From NCBI GenBank assembly GCA_032158295.1, contig CM063245.1:3272700-3336699 (forward strand): 64,000 nt of DNA. Direction: 5' to 3'. This DNA comes from Pycnopodia helianthoides. Taxonomy: Eukaryota; Echinodermata; Asteroidea; Forcipulatida; Asteriidae. Below, in pieces: positions 23,001-35,762 of this stretch (position 1 is the stretch's first letter; each line of letters starts with the position of its first letter). The notes under the pieces were generated by a model that was not told the origin of the DNA, searched no databases, and worked only from the letters and a program-made list of their open reading frames with translations. The position numbers were made by a program, and so were the translations under genes.

Positions 23001-23845
23001 CCTACGGAGAACCTTCATTTGATTATATAATCAAGAATAAAATGTTGTTTTTTTCAAAATCTTTGTACATGCGTATTCCGAAATAGCATCGCTTGACTGA
23101 GAATTTAATTCGATCGACAAGGCAAAAGCGCGACGTTTTGTCTCGATGTGCTTGGCGTGCTATATACACGACAAAAGTTTGCACTACGTCGCACTCTTCT
23201 CAAATTTAATTCATCCAATTATTTGAGTTCGACACGGCAAAAGTGCGATGTTTAGCGCAGGTCTAATGAAATTGAATGAAGTTATGCCAAAATTCACCGA
23301 GGAAACCTTTTGGTAATTGTATTTTTACAGAGTAATAGGCGAAAATAACGTGTCGGAACATAGTGGTGTCGGAACATAGGGGTGTCGGAACATAGGGGTG
23401 TCGGAACATAGGGGTGTTGGAACATAGGGGTGTCAGAACAAAGGGGTGTCGGAATATAGGGGTGTCGGAATATAGGTTCATTTGTCGGAACATAGGGGTG
23501 TCGGAATTAAGGGGTGTCGGAATATAGGGGTGTCCGAACATAGGGATGTCGGAATATAGGCTGAGTTGTTGGAACATAGGGGTGTCGGAACATAGGGGTG
23601 TCAGAATATAGGCGTGTAACCTGTGGGATGGGTTAGTCATGGGGTGGAATAGGAATAGGATCATTGTTTTTGCAAGGTGGGGGTGATGTGTGAGGGGACA
23701 AGTTTAAGGTGACTTTAGATGTTGGGGGGGGGGGCATATTCTTGTCCTCAACATTGTTTTTTCAGGAATTGGTTTTGATATCTTGTGTAGCAAAGCATGG
23801 GACATTGATTTGCATTGACGTCAATCCTAGGGTGGTAACGTTCCC
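20026..23845 (+). repeat. Four ~1-kb macro-tandem units
   Basis: GTTACAGTATGGAAAATG or its close variant starts units at 20026, 21034, 21846 and 22855. Lengths are 1008, 812, 1009 and about 990 bp. Unit 2 lacks about 196 bp, with an ATG at the junction that suggests a microhomology deletion. Units are nearly identical, so the amplification is recent. Each contains a 16-bp minisatellite (20520-20790, 21331-21592, 22340-22605, 23350-23614), a G-run and TTGACGTCAATCC. Unit 4 ends in an expanded CCCCTCC tract. Confidence 0.95.
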
Positions 23846-23938
23846 CTCCCCCTCCCCTCCCCTCCCCCTCCCCTCCCCCTCCCCTCCCCCTCCCCTCCCC
23901 CTCCCCCTCCCCCTCCCCCTCCCCCTCCCCCTCACCTC
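23839..23938 (+). repeat. CCCCTCC simple repeat
   Basis: About 100 bp of CCCCTCCC/CCCCCT units replace the short CCCCTCCCCCTCC tract found at the end of units 1-3. The complementary G-rich strand could form G-quadruplexes. Confidence 0.95.
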
Positions 23939-23939
23939 C

Positions 23940-26200
23940 CACTTTTTGAAGGGTGGGGGACACTCACCCTATCAAATCCCCTAGGTTTCTTTTAACCTTT
24001 GTATCTCATACAGGGCACTTTAGTGTGCTATCTCCAGACTTTTAGTTGTAAACTCTTGTAGCTCCTCAAGTTGCAAGTAATAGGACTTAAAAAGACTACT
24101 CTCTACTGTATGTTTACTTATGGCTATGCACTGTCTGTAAAGCTTTTAAACTCTATACACTAGTCACTGTAAGACCCAAAACCGCTCAGCCATTCACTCA
24201 CTGGGCATGGACTGCCCAAGAGTGGCCTGTACTATTTGTACAATGCTTTACGCACTTAACTACAAAAGCGACGATGTTTTCTCTGTTTGGTGTGGACAGT
24301 ATTGTATTTTGTTTGTTATCATTGACATCAACATTTTCCCAAGTTAGAAGTCAACGTTGTAGTTTCATCCGACTAGAATAAGCACAAGGATCAATCACCA
24401 AATTTTCAAATCCATGCCAAAGTTAAACTGTTAATTTATTTTTAAAACGGTAATCTGATATGACAATTATTGTGTGATGACACTTTCGCAAAATGAAGGA
24501 TTATTGGTAGGACGTGGGTTTATTGCCGCTTACTTATTCAAGGTTACGTCCATATGCCTTGAAGTCTAGTTGATATGTGAGAGTCAAATTTCCTTTGAGC
24601 CAGTTGATGTTACAAAGAAATTCCACCAGGGGCCGTAGCGGCGGCGTCTGGACCCCACTCGCTGTTACCTTGTTTTGAGCCCCCCAAGCTTTAATATGTA
24701 GTAAGTAGCTATAGAGTTTGTTGGAAATACTTGCTAACTTTGTTAAAAATTTTGAATGCTTATTAGCACAAACCTTTTGCGTACTTTTTGGGGTTCCCTC
24801 AACATTTATGCAAAAATTAAGTAATCAGCTCCTCTGATTTAAAGGGGACCAGCCTGGCTACCCAGCATGGTAAAGCATACCAGCTGTTTAGTGAATTCAT
24901 TTTTATTTCTTTGCCCAGAAATTGTAATAATTTTGACATAAATTGTTGCAATTGTTTATTTATTGTTGGTTGTAATGTTCACACTGTTTTCTGTTTTCTT
25001 GTTATTATTTGAAAATTTAGCTTTTCTCTGCAATGCATTTTCATTTCTGTAAAAAAAATATGTATATTATGTATTTGTTTTTACATTACAAAATGCACAG
25101 TAACCTGAATCAAAATATATAGAAAGAACTATTAATGATCACATGTGTTGGCTTTATCGCCAGGCCTGTAATTACACAAAGACCACAGAGGCCATGGCCA
25201 CCATTGCTCTGGTCTTGGCCTCTGTGTCCTATCAAAAGTTTCCCATAGACTTCAAGATTTTCCAATGAAAGTGCCCTTTGCAAATTGAAAATGGCCTTGC
25301 CCTCGCAAAGATGAAATTCCACTGGCCTGTATTCCACTGGGTGAACCAGCCTGGTCCCCTGTCAAATTGTAGCAGCTGAACTCTTTATTGTTGCATAGAT
25401 GTAACAACAGGGTGTGGTTGTTGAACTCATGTTGAGTTAAAGCGCTCGGCTTGCAACATAACGGCATAATATTCGAAGAATACTTTGAGAATGTTTTTAA
25501 TGCCTAATGTATCACTCCATCAGAAAGTTTTATGATCAGTAAGTCTGCCAGATGTAAATAAGCATACAGTTTTGGCTGCAAGCGTGCTATAGGGCAAAGG
25601 ACACAAATGGTTCAGCACTATTTAGGCCTATGAAACAAATTGTTTGTGTTTCATATTGTACATCATGTTATTGTCATGTTGAGACTTAATAGTATCTTCT
25701 CTAGGGACCTATGGAATGTTCAGTTTGTATTCTTTATGCTAATTCATTTTACTAAATTAGGTGACAATTTTCTGTGAAAGATCGCAAACACAATCTTAGC
25801 CTACTATTCCAGCTTAAAAATTTCAAAATAAACGATTGGAACTGAAACTATAAATAGACAGGAGTATTGAAGGCCATAGGTGTCTATTTATGATGTCACT
25901 CCTAAGTCTTCAAATTTACATTGCAATGTTTTCTTTTATTATCATTTTACAACTTGAGTACACAAGCTATAGCCACAAGCTACAGCCACTATTCACTGAA
26001 AAGGGGGCATTGTAGCACGTAGGTAAACTTTGCAGAGAAAAAACCTACTAAGCTAATATAGATCATGTGCTTTTTTACTGATTTTTAGGAATGTTAAAAA
26101 CATTTTTGGCATCAATGCTGCTGAGTATTCTCTGTACTGAACATTTATTCAAAAATAAGCTTCCGAATTAGGTTTTTGACAAATTTGGGGGAAATGGGTT
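23940..26200. other. Non-repetitive AT-rich stretch without supported genes
   Basis: No splice-supported exon was seen. A minus-strand frame at about 25110-25345 reads PVEFHLCEGKAIFNLQRALS, which I suspect is a dispersed repeat rather than a gene. Confidence 0.4.
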
Positions 26201-26204
26201 TTCA

Positions 26205-26325
26205 GTCCAAGTCAGAGTCATGATAAGTCTGAATTCTAGTCTACTGCAGATGTGACTCAAGTCGAGACCAAGTCACCAAAATTGTTGGACTAGAGTCTGA
26301 GTCCTGAACTCAAATCTTACAACAC
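26205..26325 (+). repeat. Degenerate GACTC/AAGTC repeat
   Basis: Recurrent AGTCCAAGTCAGAGTCA, GACTCAAGTCGAGACC and GAGTCTGAGTCCTGAACTC variants form a low-complexity patch. Confidence 0.5.
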
Positions 26326-26672
26326 CGCCACTAGTCAATATCAAATTTATTTTATGGTAACACATTTTACACAAGTGGTATATGATTTGTAATGAGCGGG
26401 AAAATAATTCGATTTTTTGGGGGGATCGAAGCTTACTTCAAGAAATATTTCTGTCTGAATTATTGCTATTTGCATGAAAATTGTCCCCATTAGGCAATTT
26501 GTTAATCCAATTGACCAGATGGACATTAAGTACAACTAACTAAGTTTGCAGAACATGCCTGACAATGTAAATTGGTACAGTGTACACTTTCTTTAAAATC
26601 TGTGACTGTCTATTTATGGCCTGCGGTTGGCGAAGCCACCGAAGGGGCATACTGTTTCTGACATGTCCTTCC

Positions 26673-26674
<2 letters not shown>

Positions 26675-26717
<43 letters not shown>
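26675..26717 (+). repeat. (TG)n microsatellite
   Basis: An uninterrupted TG dinucleotide run of about 21 units. Confidence 0.98.
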
Positions 26718-26718
<1 letters not shown>

Positions 26719-27060
26719 AAATTATAACTCGAGGAGGACTCAAATGTCAACTAAAAACTTGGTGTATGGATTGGTCTTGGGATGCCTCAAAAGTGTATTG
26801 GTTGTGGACCCCCCCCCAGTCAAATGGAAAGGTCATTATGGCTAAAACAAAATAAATCTTGTCCGAGCGATAACTCTAGAAGGACTTGGCATTTCAACTC
26901 CAAACTTGGTGTGTGGATCGGTCTTGGGATCACCCAGCATATTGTTTTTGGACCCAATAAGTTAAATATTAAGGTCATTATGGCTAAAACAAAAGAAATC
27001 TTGATTACTCAAGAAGGACTTGGCATATCAACTCTTAATTGGTCTCCAGATACAGAAGCC
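26719..27060 (+). repeat. ~140-bp tandem repeat, about 2.5 copies
   Basis: ATAACTC..GAAGGACT, ACTTGGTGTRTGGATYGGTC, TTGGGAT and AAGGTCATTATGGCTAAAAC recur in order at about 26724, 26869 and 27005. The frames over it give repeated peptides and no domain. Confidence 0.75.
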
Positions 27061-27460
27061 TTCTATTTTTAGACCACTTAGGGCAAATGTCAAGAAATGG
27101 ACTGGCTTTGGGGCATTTGTGTTTAACCAACACAACTTTTCTTGTTTAATGACTGTTTCAAAGGTTTTTTTTAATGTGTTACAGATTACAAAAGTTTTTA
27201 ATTAAATCCAAAATCCAATTGTGCATCATACCTTTACAGGTAATTTGGGATACAGTTGACATATACATGCTCATAGGGCTCAAAATTGGGGGTAAAACCC
27301 ACAAGACCTCCGGCCATGTATAACTGGTTTTAAGCTTACTTGCCCAACCCTTAATTCAATGGCCGCTGCCATGCAGTTCAGTGTAAATTACGATACCTGG
27401 TTCATATGGTAGAGTGCCAAATATCATGACAAAATGCTAAATGTTTGACAAATCGTTGTT

Positions 27461-27560
27461 NNNNNNNNNNNNNNNNNNNNNNNNNNNNNNNNNNNNNNNN
27501 NNNNNNNNNNNNNNNNNNNNNNNNNNNNNNNNNNNNNNNNNNNNNNNNNNNNNNNNNNNN
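27461..27560. other. Assembly gap (100 N)
   Basis: Exactly 100 N abutting the left edge of the long minisatellite. It was probably introduced because the array could not be spanned. Confidence 1.
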
Positions 27561-30500
27561 TTGTTTGAGGGAAAAATGACTTGTTTGAAGAGGAAACACA
27601 TGACTTGTTTGAGGGGAAAGGGGACTTGTTTGAGGGAAACACTGAATTGTTTGCAAAAGAACGATGACTTGTTTGAAGAGAAAGAGAGAACTTGTTTGAG
27701 GGGAATCACATGACTTGTTTGGGGAAACAGAGGACTTGTTTGCAGAGAAACACAAGACTTGTTTAAGGGGAAAGAGGACTTGTTTGAGGGGAAACATATG
27801 ACTTGTTTGAGGGAACAGAGGACTTGTTTGAGAGGAAACACATGACTTGTTTAAGGGGAAAGAAGACTTGTTTGAGGAAGAAAATGACTTGTTTGCAGAG
27901 GAAACACATGACTTGTTTGAGGGGAAAGAGAGGACTTGTTTGAGGAGAAACACATGACTTGTTTGCAGATTAAACACATGACTTGTTTGAGGGGAAAAAG
28001 GGACTTGTTTGAGGGGAAACACATGACTTGTTTGCAAAAGAAACACATGACTTGTTTGAAGAGAAAGAGAGAACTTGTTTGAGGGGAAACACATGACTTG
28101 TTTGAGGGAAACAGAGGACTTGTTTGCAGAGAAACACATGACTTGTTTGAGGGAAAAAGGACTTGTTTAAGGGAAAGAGAGGACTTGTTTGAGGGGAAAC
28201 ATAGGACTTGTTTGCAGAGGAAACACAAGACTTGTTTAAGGGAAAGAGGACTTGTTTGAGGGAAACTAATGACTTGTTTGAGGGAAACGGAGGACTTGTT
28301 TGCAGATGAAACACATGACTTGTTTGAGGGGAAAAAGGACTTGTTTAAGGGAAAGAGAGGACTTGTTTTGAGGGAAACAAGGACTTGTTTGCAGAGGAAA
28401 CACATGACTTGTTTGAGGGGAAACACATGACTTGTTTAAGGGATAGAGAGGACTTTTTGCAGGGAAACACATGACTTGCTTGAGGTGAAACATATGACTT
28501 GTTGAGAGGAAACACATGACTTGTTTGAGGGAAAACGCAAGACTGTTTGAGGGGAAAGAGAGAACATGTTTGAGGGGAAACAGATGCTTGTTTGCAGAGG
28601 AAACACATGACCTGTTTGAGAGAAAAGAGACTTGTTTGAGGGGAAACAGATGACTTGTTCTAGAGGAAACAGAATACTCGTTTAAGGGAAAGAGAGGACT
28701 TTTTTGAGGGGTAAACAGATGACTTGTTTGCAGAGGAATCACATGATTGTTTGAGGGGAAAGAGAGGACTTGTTTGAGGGGAAACATATGACTTGTTTGC
28801 AGAAAAAACACATGACTTGTTTGAGGGAAAACATATGACTTGTTTGAGGGAAAAAATGACTTGTTTGAGAGGAAACACATGACTTGTTTGAGGGAGAAAA
28901 TAGAGGACTTGCTTGAGGGGAAACTGATGACTTGTTTGCAGAAGAAACACATGTTTTGTTTGAGGGGAAACATATGACTTGTTTGAGGAAAACACATGAC
29001 TTGTTTGAGGAAAAAATGACTTGTTTGCAGAGGAAACACATGACTTGTTTGAGGGAAAAAATAGAGGACTTGCTTGAAGGGAAACAGATGACTTGTTTGC
29101 AGAAGAAACACATGTTTTGTTTGAGGGGAAACATATGACTTGTTTGAGGGAAAAAATGACTTGTTTGAGAGAAACACATGACTTTGTTTGAGGGGAAAGG
29201 GGACTTGTTTGAGGGAAACACATGACTTGTTTGCAAAAGAAAACCCTGACTTGTTTGAAGAGAAAGAGAGAACTTGTTTGAGGGGAAAACATGACTTGTT
29301 TGAGGGGAAACAGAGGACTTGTTTGCAGAGAAACACAATGACTTGTTAAGGGGAAAAAGGACTTGTTTGAGGGAAAAATGACTTGTTTGAGGGGAAACAG
29401 AGGACTTGTTTGCAGAGAAACACATGACTTGTTTGAGGGGAAAGAAGACTTGTTTGAGGGAAAGAAGATGATAGGACATGTTTGCAGAGGAAACACATGA
29501 CTTGTTTGAGGGGAAAGAGAACTTGTTTGAGGGAAACACAATGACTTGTTTGCAGATAAACACATGACTTGTTTGAGGGAAAAGGACTTGTTTGAGGGAA
29601 AAAGACTTGTTTGCAAAAGAAACACATGACTTGTTTGAAGGGAAACAGAGACTTGTTTGAGGGAAACACATGACTTGTTTGAGGGGAAACAGAGACTTGT
29701 TTGAGGAAACAGACTTGTTTGAGGGAAAAATGACTTGTTTAGGGAAAAGAGACTTGTTTGAGGGAAACATAGGACTTGTTTGAGAGGAAACACAAGACTT
29801 GTTTAAGGGAAAGATGGACTTGTTTGAGAGGAAACAATGACTTGTTTGAGGGAAACGAGGACTTGTTTGCAGGAAACACAATGACTTGTTTGAGGAAAAA
29901 AGGACTGTTTGAGGGAAAGAGAGGACTTGTTTGAGGGGAAACATGACTTGTTTGCAGAGGAAACACATGACTTGTTTGAGGGAAACAATGACTTGTTTAG
30001 GGAAAAGAGACTTGTTTGCAGAGAAACACATGACTTGTTGAGGTGAAACATATGACTTGTTTGAGAGGAAAACACATGACTTGTTTGAGGGAAACGCAAG
30101 ACTTGTTTGAGGGGAAAATGAGGGGAAACATGTATTGAGGGGAAACAGATGCTTGTTTGCAGAGAAACACATGACCTGTTTAGAGAAGAAAAGACTTGTT
30201 TGAGGGAAAACAGATGACTTGTTTCAGAGGAAACAGAATACTCGTTTAAGGGGAAAGAGAGGACTTTTTGAGGGGATAACAGATGACTTGTTTGCAGAGG
30301 AAACACATGATTTGTTTGAGGGAAAAGAGAGGACTTGTTGAGGGGAAACAATGACTTGTTTGCAGAAAAAACACAGACTTTATTGTTTGAGGGAAAAACA
30401 TGACTTGTTTGAGGGAAAAAGGACTTGTTTGAGAGAAACACATGACTTGTTAGGGAAAAAGACTTGTTAGGGGAAAAGAGAGGACATTGTTTTTGAGGGA

Positions 30501-32365
30501 AATATGACTGTTGATGCAGAAAACACAAGACTTGTTTAGGGAAAATGACTTGTTTCAGGAAACTATGACTTGTTTGGGGAAAACAAGGACTTGTTTGAGG
30601 AAACACAGACTTGTTTCAAGGAAACAGATTGTTTGAGGGAAACAATGACTTGTTTGAGGGAAAGGAGACTTGTTTGCAGAGAAACACATGACTTGTTTGA
30701 GGTGAAACACATGACTTGTTAAGGATAAGAAGGACTTGTTTGCAGGGAAACATCACTTGCTTGTCTTGCAAGAAACACATGACTTTTGGGAAAGAAACTT
30801 GTTTGAGGAAACATGAACTGTTTGAGGAAACAGAGCTTTTTTGCAACCAGACCTGATTATAGCACATGAACTTGTTTCAGGGGAAACAAGACTTGTTTAA
30901 GGAAACAGAGACTGTTTGAGGGAAAAAGGACTTGTTTGACAGAATAAATCATGACTTGTTTGAGGATGGAAAGAGATGACTTGTTTGAGGGAAAAAGACT
31001 TGTTTGCAAAAACACAGAGAGGAAATGATGTTTGAGGGAAAAAATGACTTGTTTGAGAGGAACACAGAGCTTGTTTAAGGGAAAAAGAGGACTTGTTTGA
31101 GGGGAAACAGAGACTTTTTGCAGAAAAACCATGTTTTTTGGGAAACATTGACTTGTTTGAGGGAAAAATGACTTGTTTAAAAAAGTGGAAACATATGACT
31201 TGTTTGAGGGGAAACATAGGACTTGTTATGAACAGATGGGAAGACAACACTTCTATGTTTTTGTAAGAAAGGAGAATAGAGAGCAGCTTGTTTGCAGAGT
31301 AAACACAGTTTATGACTTGTTGCAATGACTGAAAACACATGACTTGTTTGAAAACGTAGGAAACCATGACTTGTTGAGGGAAAGCAGACTTGTTGGTGAA
31401 CCATGCTCAGGGTGTATAAGGGAAGAGAGACTTGTTTGAGGGCGGCAAACGGAGACTTTTTGCAGATGAAACACTATTTGACTTGTTAAGAAGAAGACTT
31501 GTTAGGGAAACATGACTTGTTTGCAGAGGAAACAGAAGACTTGTTTAAGGGGAAAGAGATTGTTTAGGGAAGAAGACTTTTTGCAGAGAAATCACATGAC
31601 TTGTTTGGGAGGACTTTGTAAAGGGAAGAACTGTTTGAGGGAAACATAGACTGTTTGAGAGGAAACACATGACTTGTTTAAGGGGATAGAGAGGACTTGT
31701 TTGAGAGGAAACAATGACTTGTTTTGAGGGGAAACACATGACTTGTTTGAGGGGAAACCAGACTGTTTGAGGGAAAGAGAGAACTGTTGGGAAACTTGTT
31801 TGAGAGGAAAACATGACCTTTTGAGGAAAAAGACAGGGAAAACTGTTTAGAGGAAACAGAAACTCGTTTGAGGGGAAAAGAGGACTTGTTTGAGGGGAAA
31901 CAGATGACTTGTTTGCAGAGAAACACATGACTTGTTTGAGGGGAAAGAGAGAACTTGTTTGAGGGAAACAGATAACTTGTTTGAGGGAAACAGAGACTTG
32001 TTTGAAAGAGGAATGTCTAAACAACTGTTTGAGGGGAAACAGAAGACTTGTTTGAGGGAAAACAGAAGACCTGTTTGAGGGGAAACAGAGGACTTGTTTG
32101 AGGGAAAGAACAGCAGGAACTTGTTTAAACAGAGGACGAAAACAATGACTTGTTTGACGGGAAACAACTTTAGAGGATTCCTTGAGGGGAAAAGAAGACT
32201 TGTTTGAGGGAAACAGAAGACTGTTTGAGGGGAAACAACTGAACAAGTTTTCAGCGGAAAACATGACTTGTTTAGTGGGAAACATAGGATATCTTGAGGA
32301 AAGAGAACTTGTTTAGGGACACAGTAGATTGTTAGAACACATGCAATTGCAGCAAACAGACTTGT
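27561..32365 (+). repeat. ~4.8-kb minisatellite of ~23-bp units
   Basis: Roughly 200 units of GACTTGTTTGAGGGGAAACA alternate with variants ending in GCAGAGGAAACACAT or GGGGAAAGAGAG. From 27.6 to about 29.6 kb units are regular. From about 29.7 to 32.3 kb single-base losses (CTGTTTG, TTGTTAGG) become frequent. Long minus-strand ORFs (up to 477 codons, rich in Ser, Lys, Asn, Pro, Phe) follow the repeat in all frames and are not genes. Confidence 0.97.
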
Positions 32366-33151
32366 AAATTGTTTTGCCAAGTTATATCACATTACGTTTG
32401 TATTATTAAACACCACCAATTTTTTTTTTGAGACCAAACAACAGCTCTATCAAGGATAACATTAACACTACCACATTTAGATTCTCTATTATCCAGCAGA
32501 ATATCAAATCCTGCACGAACTTAGACAGGCACAAATCGAAAAAGACTAGTGCACGGCCATCTCACTTACCAATTCCACATTGCTTTCTGGCAAAACCCCT
32601 TGGACAAGAAAACATTGTTACACCATCATCTTAATACAGACGCCACTGTTGATGCAAATGTTGGTTTCACAGACCATGGATTCATCAGCATCTATGAAAA
32701 AGAGTTCAAGAAGAATAAGCTTTAGAAAGACAAAACCAAATTTAACAAAAATTAGTACTTTAAAATAAATGTTAAGTAGTGGTTTGGGCTATGGCAGAGT
32801 GCTTCATAAAAAGACGACAAACAAGTCAAATGCAATGTAAAAGTTTGTAAATTAATAAATCCGCTGAAAATAGACTTCTTGTGATATTCTGTTTGAAATA
32901 ACACCAAACCATTTGAAATTTACCCAGTCAGTTTTCCTTGTGGTTTATTACTTGACATTCTTTAAATTGTGACCTTTAAAAATAAACAATTTATAGCCTT
33001 CATTATAGAACCAGCTGATAATTTCATTCAATAGGAAAAGAATGACAGCACATACACTTCCTAATTATTTTGGTAAATATAAGGATAATAATGGCCAAGT
33101 TTTTCCTCAGTAAAGTTTTTCTTGACTTCAATACAATATCCCCCCCCCCAC
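32366..33151. other. AT-rich spacer, nothing recognised
   Basis: No domain, RNA gene or repeat structure was found between the minisatellite and the DIRS element. Confidence 0.5.
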
Positions 33152-33580
33152 AGTAGTTTTTGCATATTTCCCTATACCGGCAGGTAATACCGCTAAGATT
33201 TAACATAGCGCCCTCTATTGGTCTACCCATAGTGCCCCACGGTATACCGCGTGATCCTCCTCTTTTCTCTTAGCGGCAAGTCGGGTAAGACGTCTTTTCG
33301 ATAGCTCCGTTATCATTCGTCTCTATTCCCGTAAATTATTGCTTTGAGAGAAAGAAGGATTTGTTCGTGGAACTAATGGTGTAGAGTGTGTTTTCTTGTT
33401 GTATTGAGAGTAGATATGAAACGGTTTGGGAGGAATCCTTCTGTCGAAACCAGGGGCAAGTACACCCCCCCCCCCTCCCCGGGACAGACTGAATCCTCGG
33501 TAGACTGTATCGGCGACATTACGTCGCCGGACCGGTCCCCCGTCCAGCGCCAGCTACGGTGCTGATAGTCCTGCTCTTTT
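33152..33580 (+). repeat. DIRS inverted terminal repeat (distal arm)
   Basis: The reverse complement of 35620-36050: shared strings include GCATATTTC, GGTAATACCGCTAAGATTTA and ATATGAAACGGTTTGGGAGG. It extends inward to the GTATCGGCGACATTACGTC region. Confidence 0.85.
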
Positions 33581-33624
33581 CTCGGGCACCAATCAAGGAA
33601 AACCAAGACATCGAGGCCAGTGGG

Positions 33625-33740
33625 GACAGAGGGAGGGATGCTCTACAGGTAAGTATTCGCTCGTAGACTCCAACCACACTACTGTGGAGGGGAGTCTACT
33701 TCACTCATACTTACCTGTAGAGGTCAATACTATTTTTGGA
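33625..33740. repeat. DIRS internal complementary region
   Basis: Two arms, CTCTACAGGTAAGTAT...GTAGACTCC and GGAGTCTAC...ATACTTACCTGTAGAG, form a 31-bp imperfect inverted repeat around AACCACACTACTGTGGA. The second arm with its flank is complementary to the outermost proximal end at 36040-36088. In DIRS elements this region templates the joining of the two ends into a circle. Confidence 0.7.
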
Positions 33741-34128
33741 TAGACTCGCACCGAGTACTGGCGATGGGTATGCGAGAGCGCCCCGGACGCCTGACTGTGA
33801 AATCGAACCCGGCAGCGCATATGCACCAATTACAGGAGAGATCGAACATCATGTTTATTTACATTAATAATACAGAATCAATGATCAGAGAACAATGAAA
33901 CATCGTTGGGGCGGGTTCTGCAGCCAGAACGGTCCTGATTCGAGTACATCCCTCAAAAAGCAGTTGGTGAATGTATTTGGGGTCTTCCAGCAGGCTGCCT
34001 GTATTATATATTTTAAAGAAAAACCTTAAAAAAATGCCCATGACGTGGATGCTGCCCGGATTTCGTGGGCCTTCACTGCTCCCACTGTTGGCACGTTTGC
34101 GTCCGCTTGTATCGCCGCACCCAGCACG

Positions 34129-34749
34129 TCAGGTGGAGATGCTGAGGGGCTGGGTGCTGGAGGCCCGAGCTGGGTTGGAAGAGGATGTCTGTGCCCTCTG
34201 GGGGAGGACCACCGGGCGATGAACCAGCAGTCTGGTCAGGCGGGTGAACCACGGCTGGCGAGACCAGAAAGGAGCTATAAGGAGGATTTTGCAGTCCTCC
34301 TGCTCCAGTTTGGTGATGACCCAGGCGAGAAGTGAGATTGGGGGAAAAGCATCTGCTAGGAGTCCATCCCACTGAAAAGCCAGAGCGTCCCTCCGCCATG
34401 CGTTGGGGTCGGGGCCCCTTGTGCAGTACAGCGGGAGTTGATGATTGTTGCATGAAGCGAACAGATCGACGTGTGGACGGTCGATCAGCCGAAACGGCGA
34501 CTGCACGACCTGAGGACGCAACGTCCATTCCTTCAGGCGGATCCACCCCCTGGACAAAGCGTCTGCTGTGATATTCTCCTCGCCCGGGAGATGAATTGCA
34601 GTAAAGGAGACTTCAATTGCGCATACACCAATGGAGAAGCTCCCAGGTGTGGGCGCACAGTTGGGATGACCGAGTCCCCCCTGGCGGTTGATATAAGCCA
34701 CGACGGTGGTGTTGTCACACTGGATCAGCACCTTTGATGTGTAAGGCAC
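34129..34749 (-). pseudogene. DIRS RNase H domain fragment
   Basis: RNase H removes RNA from the RNA-DNA hybrid during retrotransposon replication. The 206-codon frame begins near VLIQCDNTTVVAYINRQGG (first catalytic Asp in QCDN), continues with HLPGEENITADALSRG (the second Asp region, AD.LSR) and HVDLFASCNNHQLPLYC, then FPPISLLAWVITKLEQED. This DNTT / G.EN..AD.LSR / VDLFA order is typical of DIRS and Ngaro RNase H. The frame ends at NPARASSTQPLSIST, where the tyrosine recombinase would be expected. Upstream, the reverse transcriptase YADD/YLDD palm is absent and gag-like sequence is joined almost directly, so an internal deletion is likely. Confidence 0.8.
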
Positions 34750-34959
34750 CCCCTCAGCTGAAAATCATGTCGATGGGTGGAGGCTTAACGCCGGTGGAGA
34801 GTCCGGCGAGTCCGGCGCACGGCTATGTGTGGCATCTCTCTCTGGCCTATACCCAACCACCGTGGCCAATGACCAATGGTTGTGGGGGCTGAATGGCTGT
34901 ATCAGGTGGGCCAACTCCGATGGGCACCTGCCGGGTGGCTGAGCGGGCCGACAGGGAGG

Positions 34960-35762
34960 TCAATATTGACTGAAAAGCCTGTAAAGTTTGACCTTTGATA
35001 TCGAATCGTCCCCCTTGTGACACCTGTCGCGGTTGGACCGATCCAATGAGTCACCCGAGCTACTGGAAGATGAACGGCGCGAACGCCATGCTTTCTTCTT
35101 CTTCCTGCTCTTTTTGTGTGACGCACGGTCACAAGAAGTCACTGATGACACGTCAGACGATGTTTGGGGAATGGGCACCCCTGAACACCGAGTAAATTCG
35201 GATGCCGTGGCGAGTCCCCAACCATGCTCATATCCCCACGGGCCAACAGCGTCCCCAGCCCCATTGGGTGGAAGGGCGCTGCGCGGTCCGAGAACCCGGC
35301 TAACAGCCCATCCCGGTCGCCTGTGCTGTACTCCAAAGAGCCGGGGGGGGGGGGTGGGGTTGGGCATGGAAGACTATAAACCCACTGAGCCGTGAAGGCT
35401 TGCCCCATCGGACAGCTCTCTGCTCGGGAGAAGATCGGAGGGTAACAAGAGGCCCGGTATCACGCCTCGTTTACCCTGTCAACCCTTCTTGGCTTCGGTT
35501 CCGGTATTGGGGGCCTGGGTATAATCCGCCCCTTGCCTGAACCTGCCTTATGTTTGGTAGTCCCGCTATTCTTGGCCGACGCCGGGGACCGAGTATTCGG
35601 GTCCCCGACACTGCCAGCAGGACTATCAGCACCGTAGCCGCCAGAGGCTGCTGGCGCTGGACGGGAGACCAGTCCGGCAAAGTAATGTCGCCGATACAGT
35701 CTACCCAGGATTCGGTCTGTCCCGGGGGGGCGGGAGGGGGTTAGGGTTAGGATTCCTCCCAA
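34960..35762 (-). pseudogene. DIRS gag-like ORF, frameshifted
   Basis: Two minus-strand frames (35460-35762 and 34960-35367) hold a proline/arginine-rich N-terminal part and a very basic, serine-rich tract (KKSRKKKKAWRSRRSSSSSS). DIRS ORF1 proteins are poorly conserved, so the call rests on position between the proximal terminal repeat and RNase H. The frame is broken between the two pieces around 35370-35460, in a G-rich run. It overlaps the terminal repeat at its start. Nucleic-acid binding of the basic tract is inference. Confidence 0.5.

Noticed and set aside
19151..23614. CRISPR-like appearance of short regular repeats
   Set aside because: Units are contiguous with no unique spacers, and the DNA is eukaryotic.
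20433..23664. ORFs with a 16-residue periodic peptide (PYVPTPLCSDTPMFRH)
   Set aside because: A direct result of a 16-bp repeat read in three frames; present on the reverse copy at 19.2 kb as well.
27402..32380. Long minus-strand ORFs (up to 477 codons) rich in Ser-Asn-Lys and Phe-Pro
   Set aside because: They follow the ~23-bp minisatellite in all three frames, shift frame with every indel, and have no start context, splice sites or domain.
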